Source of the DNA: Oscillospiraceae bacterium
GTDB taxonomy: Bacteria; Bacillota; Clostridia; Oscillospirales; Acutalibacteraceae
Length of the DNA: 48,334 bases
Direction: 5' to 3'
NCBI GenBank assembly: GCA_015065425.1
Contig: SVQH01000024.1
Location: 1-48,334 of the forward strand
The notes below the pieces were generated by a model. The model had not been told where the DNA came from. It worked only from the letters and a program-made list of their open reading frames with translations, and made no database searches. Made by a program: the position numbers and the translations under genes. How positions within the stretch are numbered: position 1 is the first letter of the stretch; each line of letters opens with the position of its first letter. This document shows positions 1 to 7,784 of this stretch, piece by piece.

Positions 1-57
1 CAGAACGAAGTGCATAAGAAATTATGTATAAGATTTTATTTCTATCCGAAATTTTCA

Positions 58-630
58 TTATTTAATAATAAGCGGCATAACAAGTGAAACAAGAAGATAA
101 ATTACGCCCGACAACAAAATTATAAGTATGGGAGAGAGTTTTGTTTTTCTCAGAAGAATAAAGGAAATTACACAAAGGAAAAGGCTTATTAAATCGAGGG
201 ATGAAAAACCGATTTCTCCGTTTTGCCATAAGGCATACTGCAGAAGGGATATCCCCGCCGACAGGATAAGCCCTATTGTGGCAGGGCGGATACTTTTCAG
301 AACGCTTTCAAGGGTTTTAGCCCCTTTGTACTTATAATAAATAAAGGCAAGAAGGGAAGAAATGACTATTGAAGGGGTAATACACCCCATGGTAGCAATA
401 AGAGCCCCCGGAAAACCTGCTATTTTTATCCCCACAAAGGTGGCAGCATTTACTGCTATGGGGCCCGGCGTCATTTCCGCAATGGTGGTAAGGTCAGAAA
501 ATTCTGCCATGGAAAGCCACATATTTATTTCCACTACCTGCTCTCTTATAAGGGCAATGGCAGCATAGCCGCCTCCCACCGAGAAAAGACCTACCTGTAA
601 AAAAGAGAGAAAAAGCTGAAGATATATCAT
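58..630 (-). CDS. Chromate transporter family protein, second subunit (single CHR domain)
   Basis: This 190-residue integral membrane protein has one CHR domain. The N-terminal half carries the family signature FSVGGGYAAIALIREQVV and a TPGPIAVNAATFVG motif at about residues 55-68, followed by several hydrophobic helices. Single-domain CHR proteins of this length normally occur as adjacent pairs thought to act together as a heteromer; full-length ChrA proteins are about 400 residues with two domains. Its start overlaps the stop of the upstream CHR gene by four bases (ATGA), so the two are translationally coupled. The real substrate is uncertain: the family is named for chromate, but anaerobe members are mostly uncharacterised. 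Identification of the family is firm, the substrate is not. Confidence 0.9.
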   Translation of the reverse strand: MIYLQLFLSFLQVGLFSVGGGYAAIALIREQVVEINMWLSMAEFSDLTTIAEMTPGPIAVNAATFVGIKIAGFPGALIATMGCITPSIVISSLLAFIYYKYKGAKTLESVLKSIRPATIGLILSAGISLLQYALWQNGEIGFSSLDLISLFLCVISFILLRKTKLSPILIILLSGVIYLLVSLVMPLIIK

Positions 631-1208
631 TTCTTCACCGCCTTTCTTTTTCTTACAAGTACGGCAACAAGACCGATAAGAGCAGCAGCAAGAATAATTA
701 TTATTACATTTACCTTAAAGAAAAATACAAGCACAAATGAAATTGCAATAAGAATTATTTCGAATACTTTCCTGTTTTTGAAATATCCCGATGAAAGAGA
801 ATATACAACATCAAGTATTACCGCCGCAACTCCTGCCTGCATACCTCTGAGAACCAAAGCGACATATCTGTTTTCCGCAAAGGCATTATAGAAAAATGAA
901 ATTACGGTTATTATCACAATAGGAGGAATTACCGTTCCGAGGGTTGCAGCAATAATACCGGCAGTACCTCCGAGCTTTTTCCCGACGATAACCGCCGCAT
1001 TTACGGCAATGGCTCCGGGGGTCGACTGAGCTATAGAGGTTATGTCAAGCATTTCCTGCTCCCCGAGCCACCCATAATCGTCAACAAATTTTTTCTTCAT
1101 GAGAGTAACTATGACAAATCCCCCGCCAAAGGTAAACGCACTTATATAAAGCATGGAGAAAAACAGCTTGACTAAAAGCTTTATATCAAAAGATTTCTTA
1201 TTTTTCAA
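627..1208 (-). CDS. Chromate transporter family protein, first subunit (single CHR domain)
   Basis: This 193-residue membrane protein is paralogous to the downstream gene. It shows FTFGGGFVIVTLMKKKFV near residue 25 and STPGAIAVNAAVIVG near residue 62, then alternating hydrophobic segments and a short basic C-terminus (VRKRKAVKK). The start is a TTG (on the plus strand CAA at 1206-1208) six bases after GGTGAT, which fits the 3' end of 16S rRNA; I see no in-frame ATG nearby. It is the promoter-proximal member of a two-gene operon. A Fur-like palindrome sits directly upstream, hinting at metal or oxidative regulation. The two subunits presumably form one antiparallel transporter. Confidence 0.88.
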   Translation of the reverse strand: MKNKKSFDIKLLVKLFFSMLYISAFTFGGGFVIVTLMKKKFVDDYGWLGEQEMLDITSIAQSTPGAIAVNAAVIVGKKLGGTAGIIAATLGTVIPPIVIITVISFFYNAFAENRYVALVLRGMQAGVAAVILDVVYSLSSGYFKNRKVFEIILIAISFVLVFFFKVNVIIIILAAALIGLVAVLVRKRKAVKK

Positions 1209-1231
1209 ATTTCATCACCCGAAAAAAGTAT

Positions 1232-1250
1232 GATAATATTATACATTATC
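1232..1250 (-). promoter_or_regulatory. Fur-like box overlapping the -10 of the chromate transporter operon
   Basis: GATAAT (1232-1237) and ATTATC (1245-1250) form a 6-7-6 inverted repeat that matches 15 of 19 positions of the classical Fur box. On the minus strand the middle of the box is TATAAT preceded by TG, i.e. an extended -10 about 30 bases before the TTG start. No good -35 is visible. Function as a Fur, PerR or Zur site is inference; AT-rich sequence can produce such palindromes by chance. Confidence 0.4.
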
Positions 1251-1461
1251 TGAAAGCAGAAAAAAACTCTGTGTAAATCATAATACATTTTTTGTAATAA
1301 TATGCTACGGAACCGATGGGATGCCCGAAAAGGAGCATAAATATAAAAAAAATACAAACAGTCTCCTTTTGCGGTTTTCCGATTTTTTCACAACTAACAA
1401 TTTACCACATATTTGTTTTTCAGGCAATGACTTTATTGTGTTTTTCTTTTTAAGGCATCCG

Positions 1462-2355
1462 TTAATTATATATCCACTGTATGAAGCTGTAGCCTTTGTC
1501 GGTGTCGCGGTACTTGGCTGAAACAGGAAAACTCAGGTCATATACAACGGGTGAGCAGATATTATCCGGTCTTATTATTTCGTGTGAAACAAGATATTTT
1601 CCGTCAGGTGATACCGTACAATAATTGTTGCTCTGTATTCTTGCAAACCTGAGGTGCTTCATATCGCCGGTTTCGACATCGTATTCATATATTCTGCCAA
1701 AGCTGAAAAAGTGGTTAAGCAGCTTAAAAACCAGAACAGTTTTTTCATCCTTTATTCCGAGTAAAGCAAAGCTGTCTCCCGAAATATCGGTTTTTTCAAG
1801 ACCGTTTCCCAAATTTCCGACAAAAATATCACCGTCACTGTTCTGTGCACAAATAAGATTATGTGCAGAATGAACTCTTGTGGCATTCTCTCCGAGTATA
1901 ATTCCGTCTGCAGACAACGTTTCTTGTTTTTTCTCAAAATCATATAAAACAAAGCTGTATGTTACATCATCCTCTTCGCAGAACATCAGAGGCTTCCCTT
2001 CGTATTCATAAAGCATAAGTGTCTGTCGGTCAATCTGCACACTTTCAATCACTTTAAAATTTTCATCAAGCTTACAAAGAGTATTATTTTCGGCAATTCT
2101 GCTCACACTGAAAAATGAGCCGTCGGAATTTTTACACAATAAGGCATTCTGTCCGTCAACCGATAGCTTTCTGCTTTCAAATGACGGAAAATCAGTCTGT
2201 TCGGTTCTGTAGCCTTCAGAATGATAAGCATCTTCAAACAGATAAATATTAAGCAAGGAAAAATCAAGAGTATGAATCTTAATTCCGTGATATAAAAATA
2301 CACCCGTAACACAAATCACAAAAACAGCAACGACCAAAATGATTTTCTTTTTCAT
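1462..2355 (-). CDS. Membrane-anchored extracytoplasmic protein of unknown function
   Basis: I do not recognise this 297-residue protein. I place the start at the ATG at 2355 because AAGAAGGGA lies just upstream and the protein then begins MKKKIILVVAVFVICVTGVFLYHG, a basic stretch plus one hydrophobic helix that acts as a signal anchor. The rest is soluble, presumably outside the membrane. It contains repeated short beta-rich blocks (for example DGSFFSVSRIAENNTLCKLDENF, GKPLMFCEEDDVTYSFVLYDF) that look like blades of a WD40- or TolB-like propeller. It ends ...SFIQWIYN. It is transcribed away from the ZIP gene terminator and is probably monocistronic. The function is unknown. Confidence 0.7.
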   Translation of the reverse strand: MKKKIILVVAVFVICVTGVFLYHGIKIHTLDFSLLNIYLFEDAYHSEGYRTEQTDFPSFESRKLSVDGQNALLCKNSDGSFFSVSRIAENNTLCKLDENFKVIESVQIDRQTLMLYEYEGKPLMFCEEDDVTYSFVLYDFEKKQETLSADGIILGENATRVHSAHNLICAQNSDGDIFVGNLGNGLEKTDISGDSFALLGIKDEKTVLVFKLLNHFFSFGRIYEYDVETGDMKHLRFARIQSNNYCTVSPDGKYLVSHEIIRPDNICSPVVYDLSFPVSAKYRDTDKGYSFIQWIYN

Positions 2356-2500
2356 CTGAATCCCTTCTTTCCGTAATATGAGAACATAAGCCGTATTTTT
2401 TAATTTTATTTTATAAATAATTTCCGATAACTTCAACAGATATTGAAAAACTTAATGTTTTTATAATGTTTTCATAACTCAGCATTAATAAAAGACAAAA

Positions 2501-2537
2501 TACCCTCTGTCCGCTCTTTTATAAGGGACAGAGGGTA
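2501..2537 (-). terminator. Intrinsic terminator of the ZIP gene
   Basis: TACCCTCTGTCC (2501-2512) pairs perfectly with GGACAGAGGGTA (2526-2537). Read on the minus strand it follows the ZIP stop codon by a few bases and is followed by TTTTGTCTTTT. Confidence 0.85.
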
Positions 2538-2540
2538 AAT

Positions 2541-3296
2541 TCAACCTAAAAGATAATCTGTTACAAGCATTACTGCAAAGCCTATAAGAAGTGCGTAAGT
2601 AGCTCCTCTCTGGCTTCCGTGACCGTGGGTTTCGGAGAGCATTTCGTCACTTACCACATAAAGCATGGTTCCGCCTGCAAATGCAAGAGCTACGGGGAGC
2701 ACTACCGTGGAAATGCTTACGGCAAAATATCCCATAAACGTTCCGACAACTTCAACAATACCCGTGATCAGTGCAATTACAAAAGCCTTCATGGGCTTTA
2801 CTCCGGCAGAAAGCATAGGACCAATAATTATCATTCCCTCAGGGACATTTTGCAGGGCGATTCCTATAGCAATCATAAGTGCACCCGACGTGTCACCCGA
2901 GCCGAAGCCCACGCCTGCGGCAATACCTTCGGGGAGATTGTGTATACCAATGGCAAGAACGAAGAGAAGAACCTTATTAAGATTTGACTTACGGTGCTCT
3001 TCCGTATCATCGGGTCCTACCAGTTTATGAAGGTGAGGCACTAATTTATCAATAAGATTAAGACAGGCGGCACCGAGGAAAATTCCGACTATGGTCTTAA
3101 CAAGTGCAAATTCTCCGCCGTAATCAAGTGACGGTAAAATAAGACCAATGACAGAAGCCGCAAGCATGATACCTGCCGCAAAAGATAAAACTATGTCGGA
3201 AAATCTGTGTGATATTCTTTTAAATATAAATCCCAGCACTGCACCGATAACGGTAGCACCGCCGACACCGAATGCAGTCAATATAACAAGCCTCAT
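2541..3296 (-). CDS. ZIP family divalent metal transporter
   Basis: This 251-residue membrane protein belongs to the ZIP (ZRT/IRT-like) family, GufA/ZupT branch, which imports zinc, iron or manganese. The two metal-binding helices are clear: HNLPEGIAAGVGFG at about residue 118 and QNVPEGMIIIGPM at about residue 148. Between TM3 and TM4 there is a histidine-containing cytoplasmic loop (PHLHKLVGPDDTEEHRK). The second signature starts with Gln rather than His, which is common in the GufA branch. It has its own promoter (TTGATT, 17 bases, TATTAT) and its own terminator, so it is a single-gene unit. Metal specificity cannot be read from the sequence. Confidence 0.92.
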   Translation of the reverse strand: MRLVILTAFGVGGATVIGAVLGFIFKRISHRFSDIVLSFAAGIMLAASVIGLILPSLDYGGEFALVKTIVGIFLGAACLNLIDKLVPHLHKLVGPDDTEEHRKSNLNKVLLFVLAIGIHNLPEGIAAGVGFGSGDTSGALMIAIGIALQNVPEGMIIIGPMLSAGVKPMKAFVIALITGIVEVVGTFMGYFAVSISTVVLPVALAFAGGTMLYVVSDEMLSETHGHGSQRGATYALLIGFAVMLVTDYLLG

Positions 3297-3318
3297 ATTA
3301 TCCCTTCCTTACGGATTT

Positions 3319-3347
3319 ATAATAACCCATAATATAACAAAAATCAA
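3319..3347 (-). promoter_or_regulatory. Sigma-A type promoter of the ZIP gene
   Basis: On the minus strand TTGATT (3342-3347) and TATTAT (3319-3324) are separated by exactly 17 bases, ending 22 bases before the ATG. Confidence 0.6.
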
Positions 3348-3380
3348 TCACTATAAAAGCATCTGATAAATTATTTTCAA

Positions 3381-4043
3381 TTATTTGTACAGTCTGAAAA
3401 AATTTTTATGAGCGGCAAGTATACCTTCTTTCTGCAGTTTTCCTATCTCTGCCGAAAGACCGCTTCTGTCAACCTCAAGATAATCTGCAAGTTCCTGTCT
3501 GTCAAAAGGAATGAAAAACTCACTGTTACCCTCCTTACGGGACATCATGCTGAGATAAGCAAGAAGCTTTTCTCTTGTACTTCTTTTGGATATGACCTCT
3601 ATTCTCTGATGAAACTGCACCGTTTTTGCGGCGATATCCTTCATGAGATTATATATCAGCTGAGAGTGAAAGCCGCAGCTGTTTTTGCAGGTATGAAGAA
3701 TATGGGAACATTCAATAAACATTATTTCGCTCTCCTTTGTAGCAATTACCGACACGGGGAGCTTTTCTGTTTCATTGCAGGAAAATGCCTCACCGAAAAT
3801 TTCTCCTTCACCTATAACACTGAGTATACTCCTGTTACCGTAAAAATCTGTCTGCTCTGTCTGGACACTGCCTGAAAGAACTATACCGATATATTTTGCA
3901 GGGCTTCCCTCTGCCATTACCGTATATTTTTTGTCAAACACGTCTGTTCTTGCACCAAGACAGTGAAGCATTGTTATAAGGTCGTTATCACCTATTCCGT
4001 AAAAAAGCGGACATTTTTTCAGAATTTCAAGATATTTTTTCAT
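3381..4043 (-). CDS. Crp/Fnr family transcriptional regulator
   Basis: This 220-residue protein has the Crp/Fnr architecture: an N-terminal cyclic-nucleotide-binding-like beta barrel (residues about 10-125, with GSVQTEQTDFYGNRSILSVIGEGEIFGEAFS), a long dimerisation helix and a C-terminal winged helix-turn-helix (FDRQELADYLEVDRSGLSAEIGKLQKEGIL). It has scattered cysteines (residues 11, 28, 88, 112, 119, 123) but not an obvious classical FNR four-cysteine arrangement, so the effector is uncertain. It is divergently transcribed from the D-2-hydroxyacid dehydrogenase. A 7-2-7 palindrome between them is placed for autoregulation and for activation of the dehydrogenase promoter. The context (ferredoxin, flavodiiron protein, hydrogenase maturation) suggests a redox, NO or oxygen response. 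Confidence 0.9.
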   Translation of the reverse strand: MKKYLEILKKCPLFYGIGDNDLITMLHCLGARTDVFDKKYTVMAEGSPAKYIGIVLSGSVQTEQTDFYGNRSILSVIGEGEIFGEAFSCNETEKLPVSVIATKESEIMFIECSHILHTCKNSCGFHSQLIYNLMKDIAAKTVQFHQRIEVISKRSTREKLLAYLSMMSRKEGNSEFFIPFDRQELADYLEVDRSGLSAEIGKLQKEGILAAHKNFFRLYK

Positions 4044-4057
4044 AATTTTTTTCCTTT

Positions 4058-4073
4058 TGTTGAATTTTCAACA
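4058..4073. promoter_or_regulatory. Candidate Crp/Fnr operator in the divergent promoter region
   Basis: TGTTGAA (4058-4064) and TTCAACA (4067-4073) form a perfect 7-2-7 palindrome resembling FNR/CRP half-sites. Its centre (4065.5) lies about 41.5 bases before the start site expected from the TATACT hexamer at 4095-4100, the classical position of a class II activator; no -35 hexamer is present there. On the other side it is 15 bases from the start codon of the regulator. Confidence 0.6.
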
Positions 4074-4127
4074 TATATTCTGACTTAATTTTACTATACT
4101 AATATCGGAAATACAAGGAGGAATTAT

Positions 4128-5162
4128 ATGAAAATCGCTTTTTTTGATACAAAACCCTATGACAAACCTGCATTCGATAAATATGCAGGTGAAAACGGGA
4201 CAGATATAAAATATTTTGAAACAAAACTTAATGAAGATACGGTATTTCTCGCAAAAGGCTCCGATGCCGTATGCGTTTTCGTAAATGACACGGTAAACCG
4301 TGAAGTCATAGATGCCCTTCACGGTATGGGGATAAAGATACTGCTTCTCAGATGTGCAGGCTTTAACAACGTCGACATGAAATATGCTTACGGCAAAATA
4401 CATGTTCTGAGAGTACCTGCATATTCTCCCTATGCCGTTGCAGAACATGCCATGGCACTGCTTTTGACATCGGTAAGAAGAATACACAAGGCATACATCC
4501 GTTCAAGGGATTTCAATTTCAGCCTTTCGGGGCTTACGGGCTTTGACCTTCACGGAAAAACGGTGGGGGTCATCGGGACGGGAAAAATAGGCAAAGTCTT
4601 CATTGATATATGCAAAGGCTTCGGAATGAAGATTCTCGCATCTGACAAGTTCCCCGACAAAAGCCTTGAAGACGGAGAAAAAGTAAAATATGTGGAATTG
4701 TCCGACATTTTTGCAAACAGTGATATAATCTCTCTTCACTGCCCTCTTACGGAAGAAACCCATCACCTTATAAATGAAAATACTCTCTCCGAGTGCAAAA
4801 AGGGCGTTGTCATTATCAATACTTCACGCGGTGCACTTGTGGATACGGAAGCACTTCTTGAAGGGATAAAATCAAGAAAAGTGGGAGCAGCCTGTCTTGA
4901 TGTGTATGAAGAAGAAAGCGACCTTTTCTTTGAGGATAATTCGGGACACATACTTGACGATGACATTCTTGCAAGGCTTATTTCCATGCCCAATGTGATA
5001 GTCTCCTCCCATCAGGCTTTTCTTACTGAAGAGGCACTGGAAAACATCGCACAGACCACGGTAAACAATCTTATTGAATTTACTAAAAACAATCAAAGCA
5101 AAAACGAGCTTTGCTTCAGAAACAATGCCCCCGAGGACTGCAAAAACGGAAAATGCTTTTAA
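4128..5162 (+). CDS. D-2-hydroxyacid dehydrogenase (D-lactate dehydrogenase type)
   Basis: This 344-residue NAD-dependent enzyme of the D-isomer 2-hydroxyacid dehydrogenase family most likely interconverts pyruvate and D-lactate. It has the Rossmann motif GVIGTGKIG (147-155) and the catalytic residues Arg234 (NTSRGALVD), a Glu near 261-263 (DVYEEES) and His295 (SSHQAF), the order found in D-LDH. It starts after AAGGAGGAATTAT. The protein is some 10-15 residues longer than usual: the C-terminus is a short tail with three cysteines (CFRNNAPEDCKNGKCF). The Fe-S protein follows by 11 bases, so the two are co-transcribed. Fermentative D-lactate formation is the likely role, controlled by the divergent Crp/Fnr protein. 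Confidence 0.88.
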   Translation: MKIAFFDTKPYDKPAFDKYAGENGTDIKYFETKLNEDTVFLAKGSDAVCVFVNDTVNREVIDALHGMGIKILLLRCAGFNNVDMKYAYGKIHVLRVPAYSPYAVAEHAMALLLTSVRRIHKAYIRSRDFNFSLSGLTGFDLHGKTVGVIGTGKIGKVFIDICKGFGMKILASDKFPDKSLEDGEKVKYVELSDIFANSDIISLHCPLTEETHHLINENTLSECKKGVVIINTSRGALVDTEALLEGIKSRKVGAACLDVYEEESDLFFEDNSGHILDDDILARLISMPNVIVSSHQAFLTEEALENIAQTTVNNLIEFTKNNQSKNELCFRNNAPEDCKNGKCF

Positions 5163-5173
5163 GGAGAAAAAAC

Positions 5174-5872
5174 ATGATAAGAAAAATAATTAAAATAGAT
5201 GAAGAAAAATGCACGGGCTGCGGACTTTGTGCCGAAGCGTGTCACGAAGGAGCAATAGAAATAATAAACGGTAAGGCGATTCTCACAAAAGAGGATTATT
5301 GCGACGGGCTGGGAGACTGTCTTCCCGCCTGTCCCGAAAATGCCATAAGCTTTGAAGAAAGAGAAGCTCCCGCATATAATGAAGAGGCAGTAAAGCGGGC
5401 AAAGGCGGAAAAAAACGGAAATAATGCTCCCTGTGCCTGTCCCGGCACCAAGGCAAAAAAAATAACAAGAGAAACACCGCAGGAAGACATGAATGTTTCT
5501 TTTGTCACAAGCAGACTTCAGCAGTGGCCGTGTCAGATTAAACTCGTGCCTGTCAATGCCCCTTATTTTGACGGTGCAGACTTACTTATAGCCGCAGACT
5601 GTACGGCTTATGCTTACGGAAATTTCCATAACGATTACATGAAAAACCGAATAACTCTAATAGGCTGTCCCAAGCTTGATGAGGGGGACTATTCCGAAAA
5701 GCTGACAGCAATAATAAAAAACAACAACATAAAAAGTGTTAAAATAGTCCGCATGGAGGTTCCCTGCTGTTCAGGACTTGAAAATGCAGTAAAAAAAGCC
5801 CTTATGGCATCGGGGAAATTTATCCCGTGGCAGGTTGTAACTGTCACAACTGACGGAAAAATCTGCGACTGA
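5174..5872 (+). CDS. 2x[4Fe-4S] ferredoxin-type protein with extra C-terminal domain
   Basis: This 232-residue protein begins with a two-cluster ferredoxin domain (residues about 3-60). The first motif is CTGCGLCAEACHEGAI and the second is CDGLGDCLPACPENAI. The second has an enlarged first gap (C-x5-C instead of C-x2-C), so that cluster may differ. The C-terminal 150 residues form a conserved-looking domain with paired cysteines (WPCQIKL, ADCTAY, GCPKL, VPCCSG) that could bind another cluster. I start at 5174 (MIRKIIKIDEEKCTGCG) after AAGGAGAAAAAAC. It lies downstream of the D-lactate dehydrogenase and upstream of the flavodiiron protein, pointing to electron transfer in the same redox response. 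The exact partner is unknown. Confidence 0.82.
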   Translation: MIRKIIKIDEEKCTGCGLCAEACHEGAIEIINGKAILTKEDYCDGLGDCLPACPENAISFEEREAPAYNEEAVKRAKAEKNGNNAPCACPGTKAKKITRETPQEDMNVSFVTSRLQQWPCQIKLVPVNAPYFDGADLLIAADCTAYAYGNFHNDYMKNRITLIGCPKLDEGDYSEKLTAIIKNNNIKSVKIVRMEVPCCSGLENAVKKALMASGKFIPWQVVTVTTDGKICD

Positions 5873-5876
5873 TATA

Positions 5877-5905
5877 TTGTAAAATTAAAACTTATATGAT
5901 AAAAT
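5877..5905 (+). promoter_or_regulatory. Promoter of the flavodiiron protein gene
   Basis: TTGTAA (5877-5882), 17 bases, TAAAAT (5900-5905), followed by ACGGAGGATAAAAAAATG at the gene start. Confidence 0.55.
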
Positions 5906-5935
5906 TTACATAATAAACCAACGGAGGATAAAAAA

Positions 5936-7726
5936 ATGTCTGTTACCAATGATATAAAATATGTAGGTGTAAACGATCACAGCATTGACCTTTTTGAAGG
6001 TCAGTATGTTGTACCCAACGGTATGGCTTATAACTCTTATGTCATACTTGACGAAAAAATTGCCGTTATGGATACGGTGGACATGAATTTCACTCATGAG
6101 TGGCTTGATAACATAGGTAATGCTCTCGGAGAAAAAAAGCCCGACTATCTTATAGTTCAACACATGGAGCCTGACCATTCGGCAAACATAGTAAACTTCC
6201 TGAAAGCTTATCCCGATGCAAAAATAGTTTCATCAGCAAAGGCATTCAAAATGATGAAAAACTTCTTCGGTACGGATTTTGAGGATAAGAGAATGGTTGT
6301 GGGCGAAGGAGATACTTTGTCTCTCGGAAAACATGAACTTACTTTTGTTACAGCTCCCATGGTACACTGGCCTGAGGTTATTGTAACCTATGACAGCACC
6401 GACAAAGTGCTTTTCTCTGCAGACGGCTTCGGAAAATTCGGTGCTCTCGACATTGAAGAAGACTGGGCTTGTGAAGCAAGAAGATATTATTTCGGTATTG
6501 TAGGAAAATACGGTGCACAGGTACAATCTCTTCTTAAAAAAGCCGCAGGACATGACATTGAAATAATCTGTCCCCTCCACGGTCCCGTACTTACGGAAAA
6601 TCTCGGATATTATCTCGGACTTTATAATACATGGTCAAGCTATCAGCCCGAAGAGGAAGGAATCGTAATTGCCTATACATCTGTTTACGGCAACACAAAA
6701 AAGGCTGTCATGCAGCTTGCTGATAAGCTCAGGGCAAAGGGCTGTCCCAAGGTAGTGGTAAACGACCTTGCACGCTGTGACATGGCAGAGGCGGTTGAGG
6801 ATGCCTTCAGATATTCAAAGATGGTACTTGCCACCACCACATACAATTCTGAAATCTTCCCCTTCATGAGAGATTTCATCCACCATCTCACGGAAAGAAA
6901 TTACATGAACCGCACCGTAGGCTTCATTGAAAACGGCTCATGGGCACCTCTTGCAGCAAAAATCATGAAAAACATGTTTGAGAAAAGCAAGAACCTCACC
7001 TTCTGCGAAAACAAAGTTTCAATAATGTCCGCAATGAATGAAGAAAATGCACAGGAAATTGAAGCTCTTTCAGACGAGCTTTGCAAGGACTATATTGCAA
7101 GAAGCAGTGATACTGCAAACAAAAATGACCTTACTGCACTTTTCAAAATAGGCTACGGTCTTTATGTCGTCACATCAAATGACGGCAAGAAGGACAACGG
7201 ACTTATAGTAAATACCGTAACACAGGTGACAAATACTCCCAACAGAATTGCAGTTACCATAAACAAGGAAAACTATTCACATCACGTAATAAAGCAGACA
7301 GGTAAGATGAATGTAAACTGCCTTTCAGTCGAAACACCCTTCAGCGTGTTTGAGGCATTCGGCTTCAGAAGCGGCAGAAATGTTGATAAATTCGCTGACT
7401 GCACACCCCTTCGCTCCGACAACGGGCTTGTATTCCTTCCCCGTTACATCAATTCCTTCATGTCCCTTAAGGTTGAAAATTATGTGGATTTAGGAACTCA
7501 CGGTATGTTCATCTGCGAAGTAACGGAAGCAAGAGTAATTTCCGACAAAGAAACAATGACCTATTCATACTATCATCAGAATGTAAAACCCAAGCCTCAG
7601 ACAGAAGGCAAAAAGGGCTGGGTATGTACTATATGCGGTTATGTTCACGAGGATGAAGTCCTTCCCGATGATTTCATCTGCCCTCTGTGCAAGCATCCCG
7701 CTTCAGATTTTGAACCCATAAAATAA
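5936..7726 (+). CDS. Multidomain flavodiiron protein with flavin reductase and rubredoxin domains
   Basis: This cytoplasmic 596-residue fusion reduces O2 to water and/or NO to N2O. The N-terminal metallo-beta-lactamase-like domain holds the diiron site: His76, Glu78, Asp80 and His81 (HMEPDH), His144, Asp163 and His215. A flavodoxin domain starts near residue 243 (IVIAYTSVYGNTKKA) and binds FMN. Residues about 400-550 are a flavin-reductase (NAD(P)H:FMN) domain. The last 40 residues are a rubredoxin with CTIC and CPLC pairs. All electron-transfer modules from NAD(P)H to the diiron centre are thus on one chain, as in high-molecular-weight anaerobe and cyanobacterial forms. Directly upstream of the oxygen-sensitive hydrogenase maturation operon it makes sense as an oxygen or NO shield. 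Confidence 0.93.
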   Translation: MSVTNDIKYVGVNDHSIDLFEGQYVVPNGMAYNSYVILDEKIAVMDTVDMNFTHEWLDNIGNALGEKKPDYLIVQHMEPDHSANIVNFLKAYPDAKIVSSAKAFKMMKNFFGTDFEDKRMVVGEGDTLSLGKHELTFVTAPMVHWPEVIVTYDSTDKVLFSADGFGKFGALDIEEDWACEARRYYFGIVGKYGAQVQSLLKKAAGHDIEIICPLHGPVLTENLGYYLGLYNTWSSYQPEEEGIVIAYTSVYGNTKKAVMQLADKLRAKGCPKVVVNDLARCDMAEAVEDAFRYSKMVLATTTYNSEIFPFMRDFIHHLTERNYMNRTVGFIENGSWAPLAAKIMKNMFEKSKNLTFCENKVSIMSAMNEENAQEIEALSDELCKDYIARSSDTANKNDLTALFKIGYGLYVVTSNDGKKDNGLIVNTVTQVTNTPNRIAVTINKENYSHHVIKQTGKMNVNCLSVETPFSVFEAFGFRSGRNVDKFADCTPLRSDNGLVFLPRYINSFMSLKVENYVDLGTHGMFICEVTEARVISDKETMTYSYYHQNVKPKPQTEGKKGWVCTICGYVHEDEVLPDDFICPLCKHPASDFEPIK

Positions 7727-7749
7727 AACAGGATATATAAATTTTCCTG

Positions 7750-7778
7750 TTGATAAAAAATCAAAACAGATATATAAT
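7750..7778 (+). promoter_or_regulatory. Promoter of the hydrogenase maturation operon leader
   Basis: TTGATA (7750-7755), 17-base spacer, TATAAT (7773-7778). Transcription would start near 7785, giving a leader of about 160 bases before the first gene. Confidence 0.7.
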
Positions 7779-7784
7779 AGTGTA

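Noticed and set aside
1321-1521. Plus-strand 66-residue open frame
   Set aside because: It runs into the antisense of the membrane-anchored gene, has no convincing start signal and no family resemblance.
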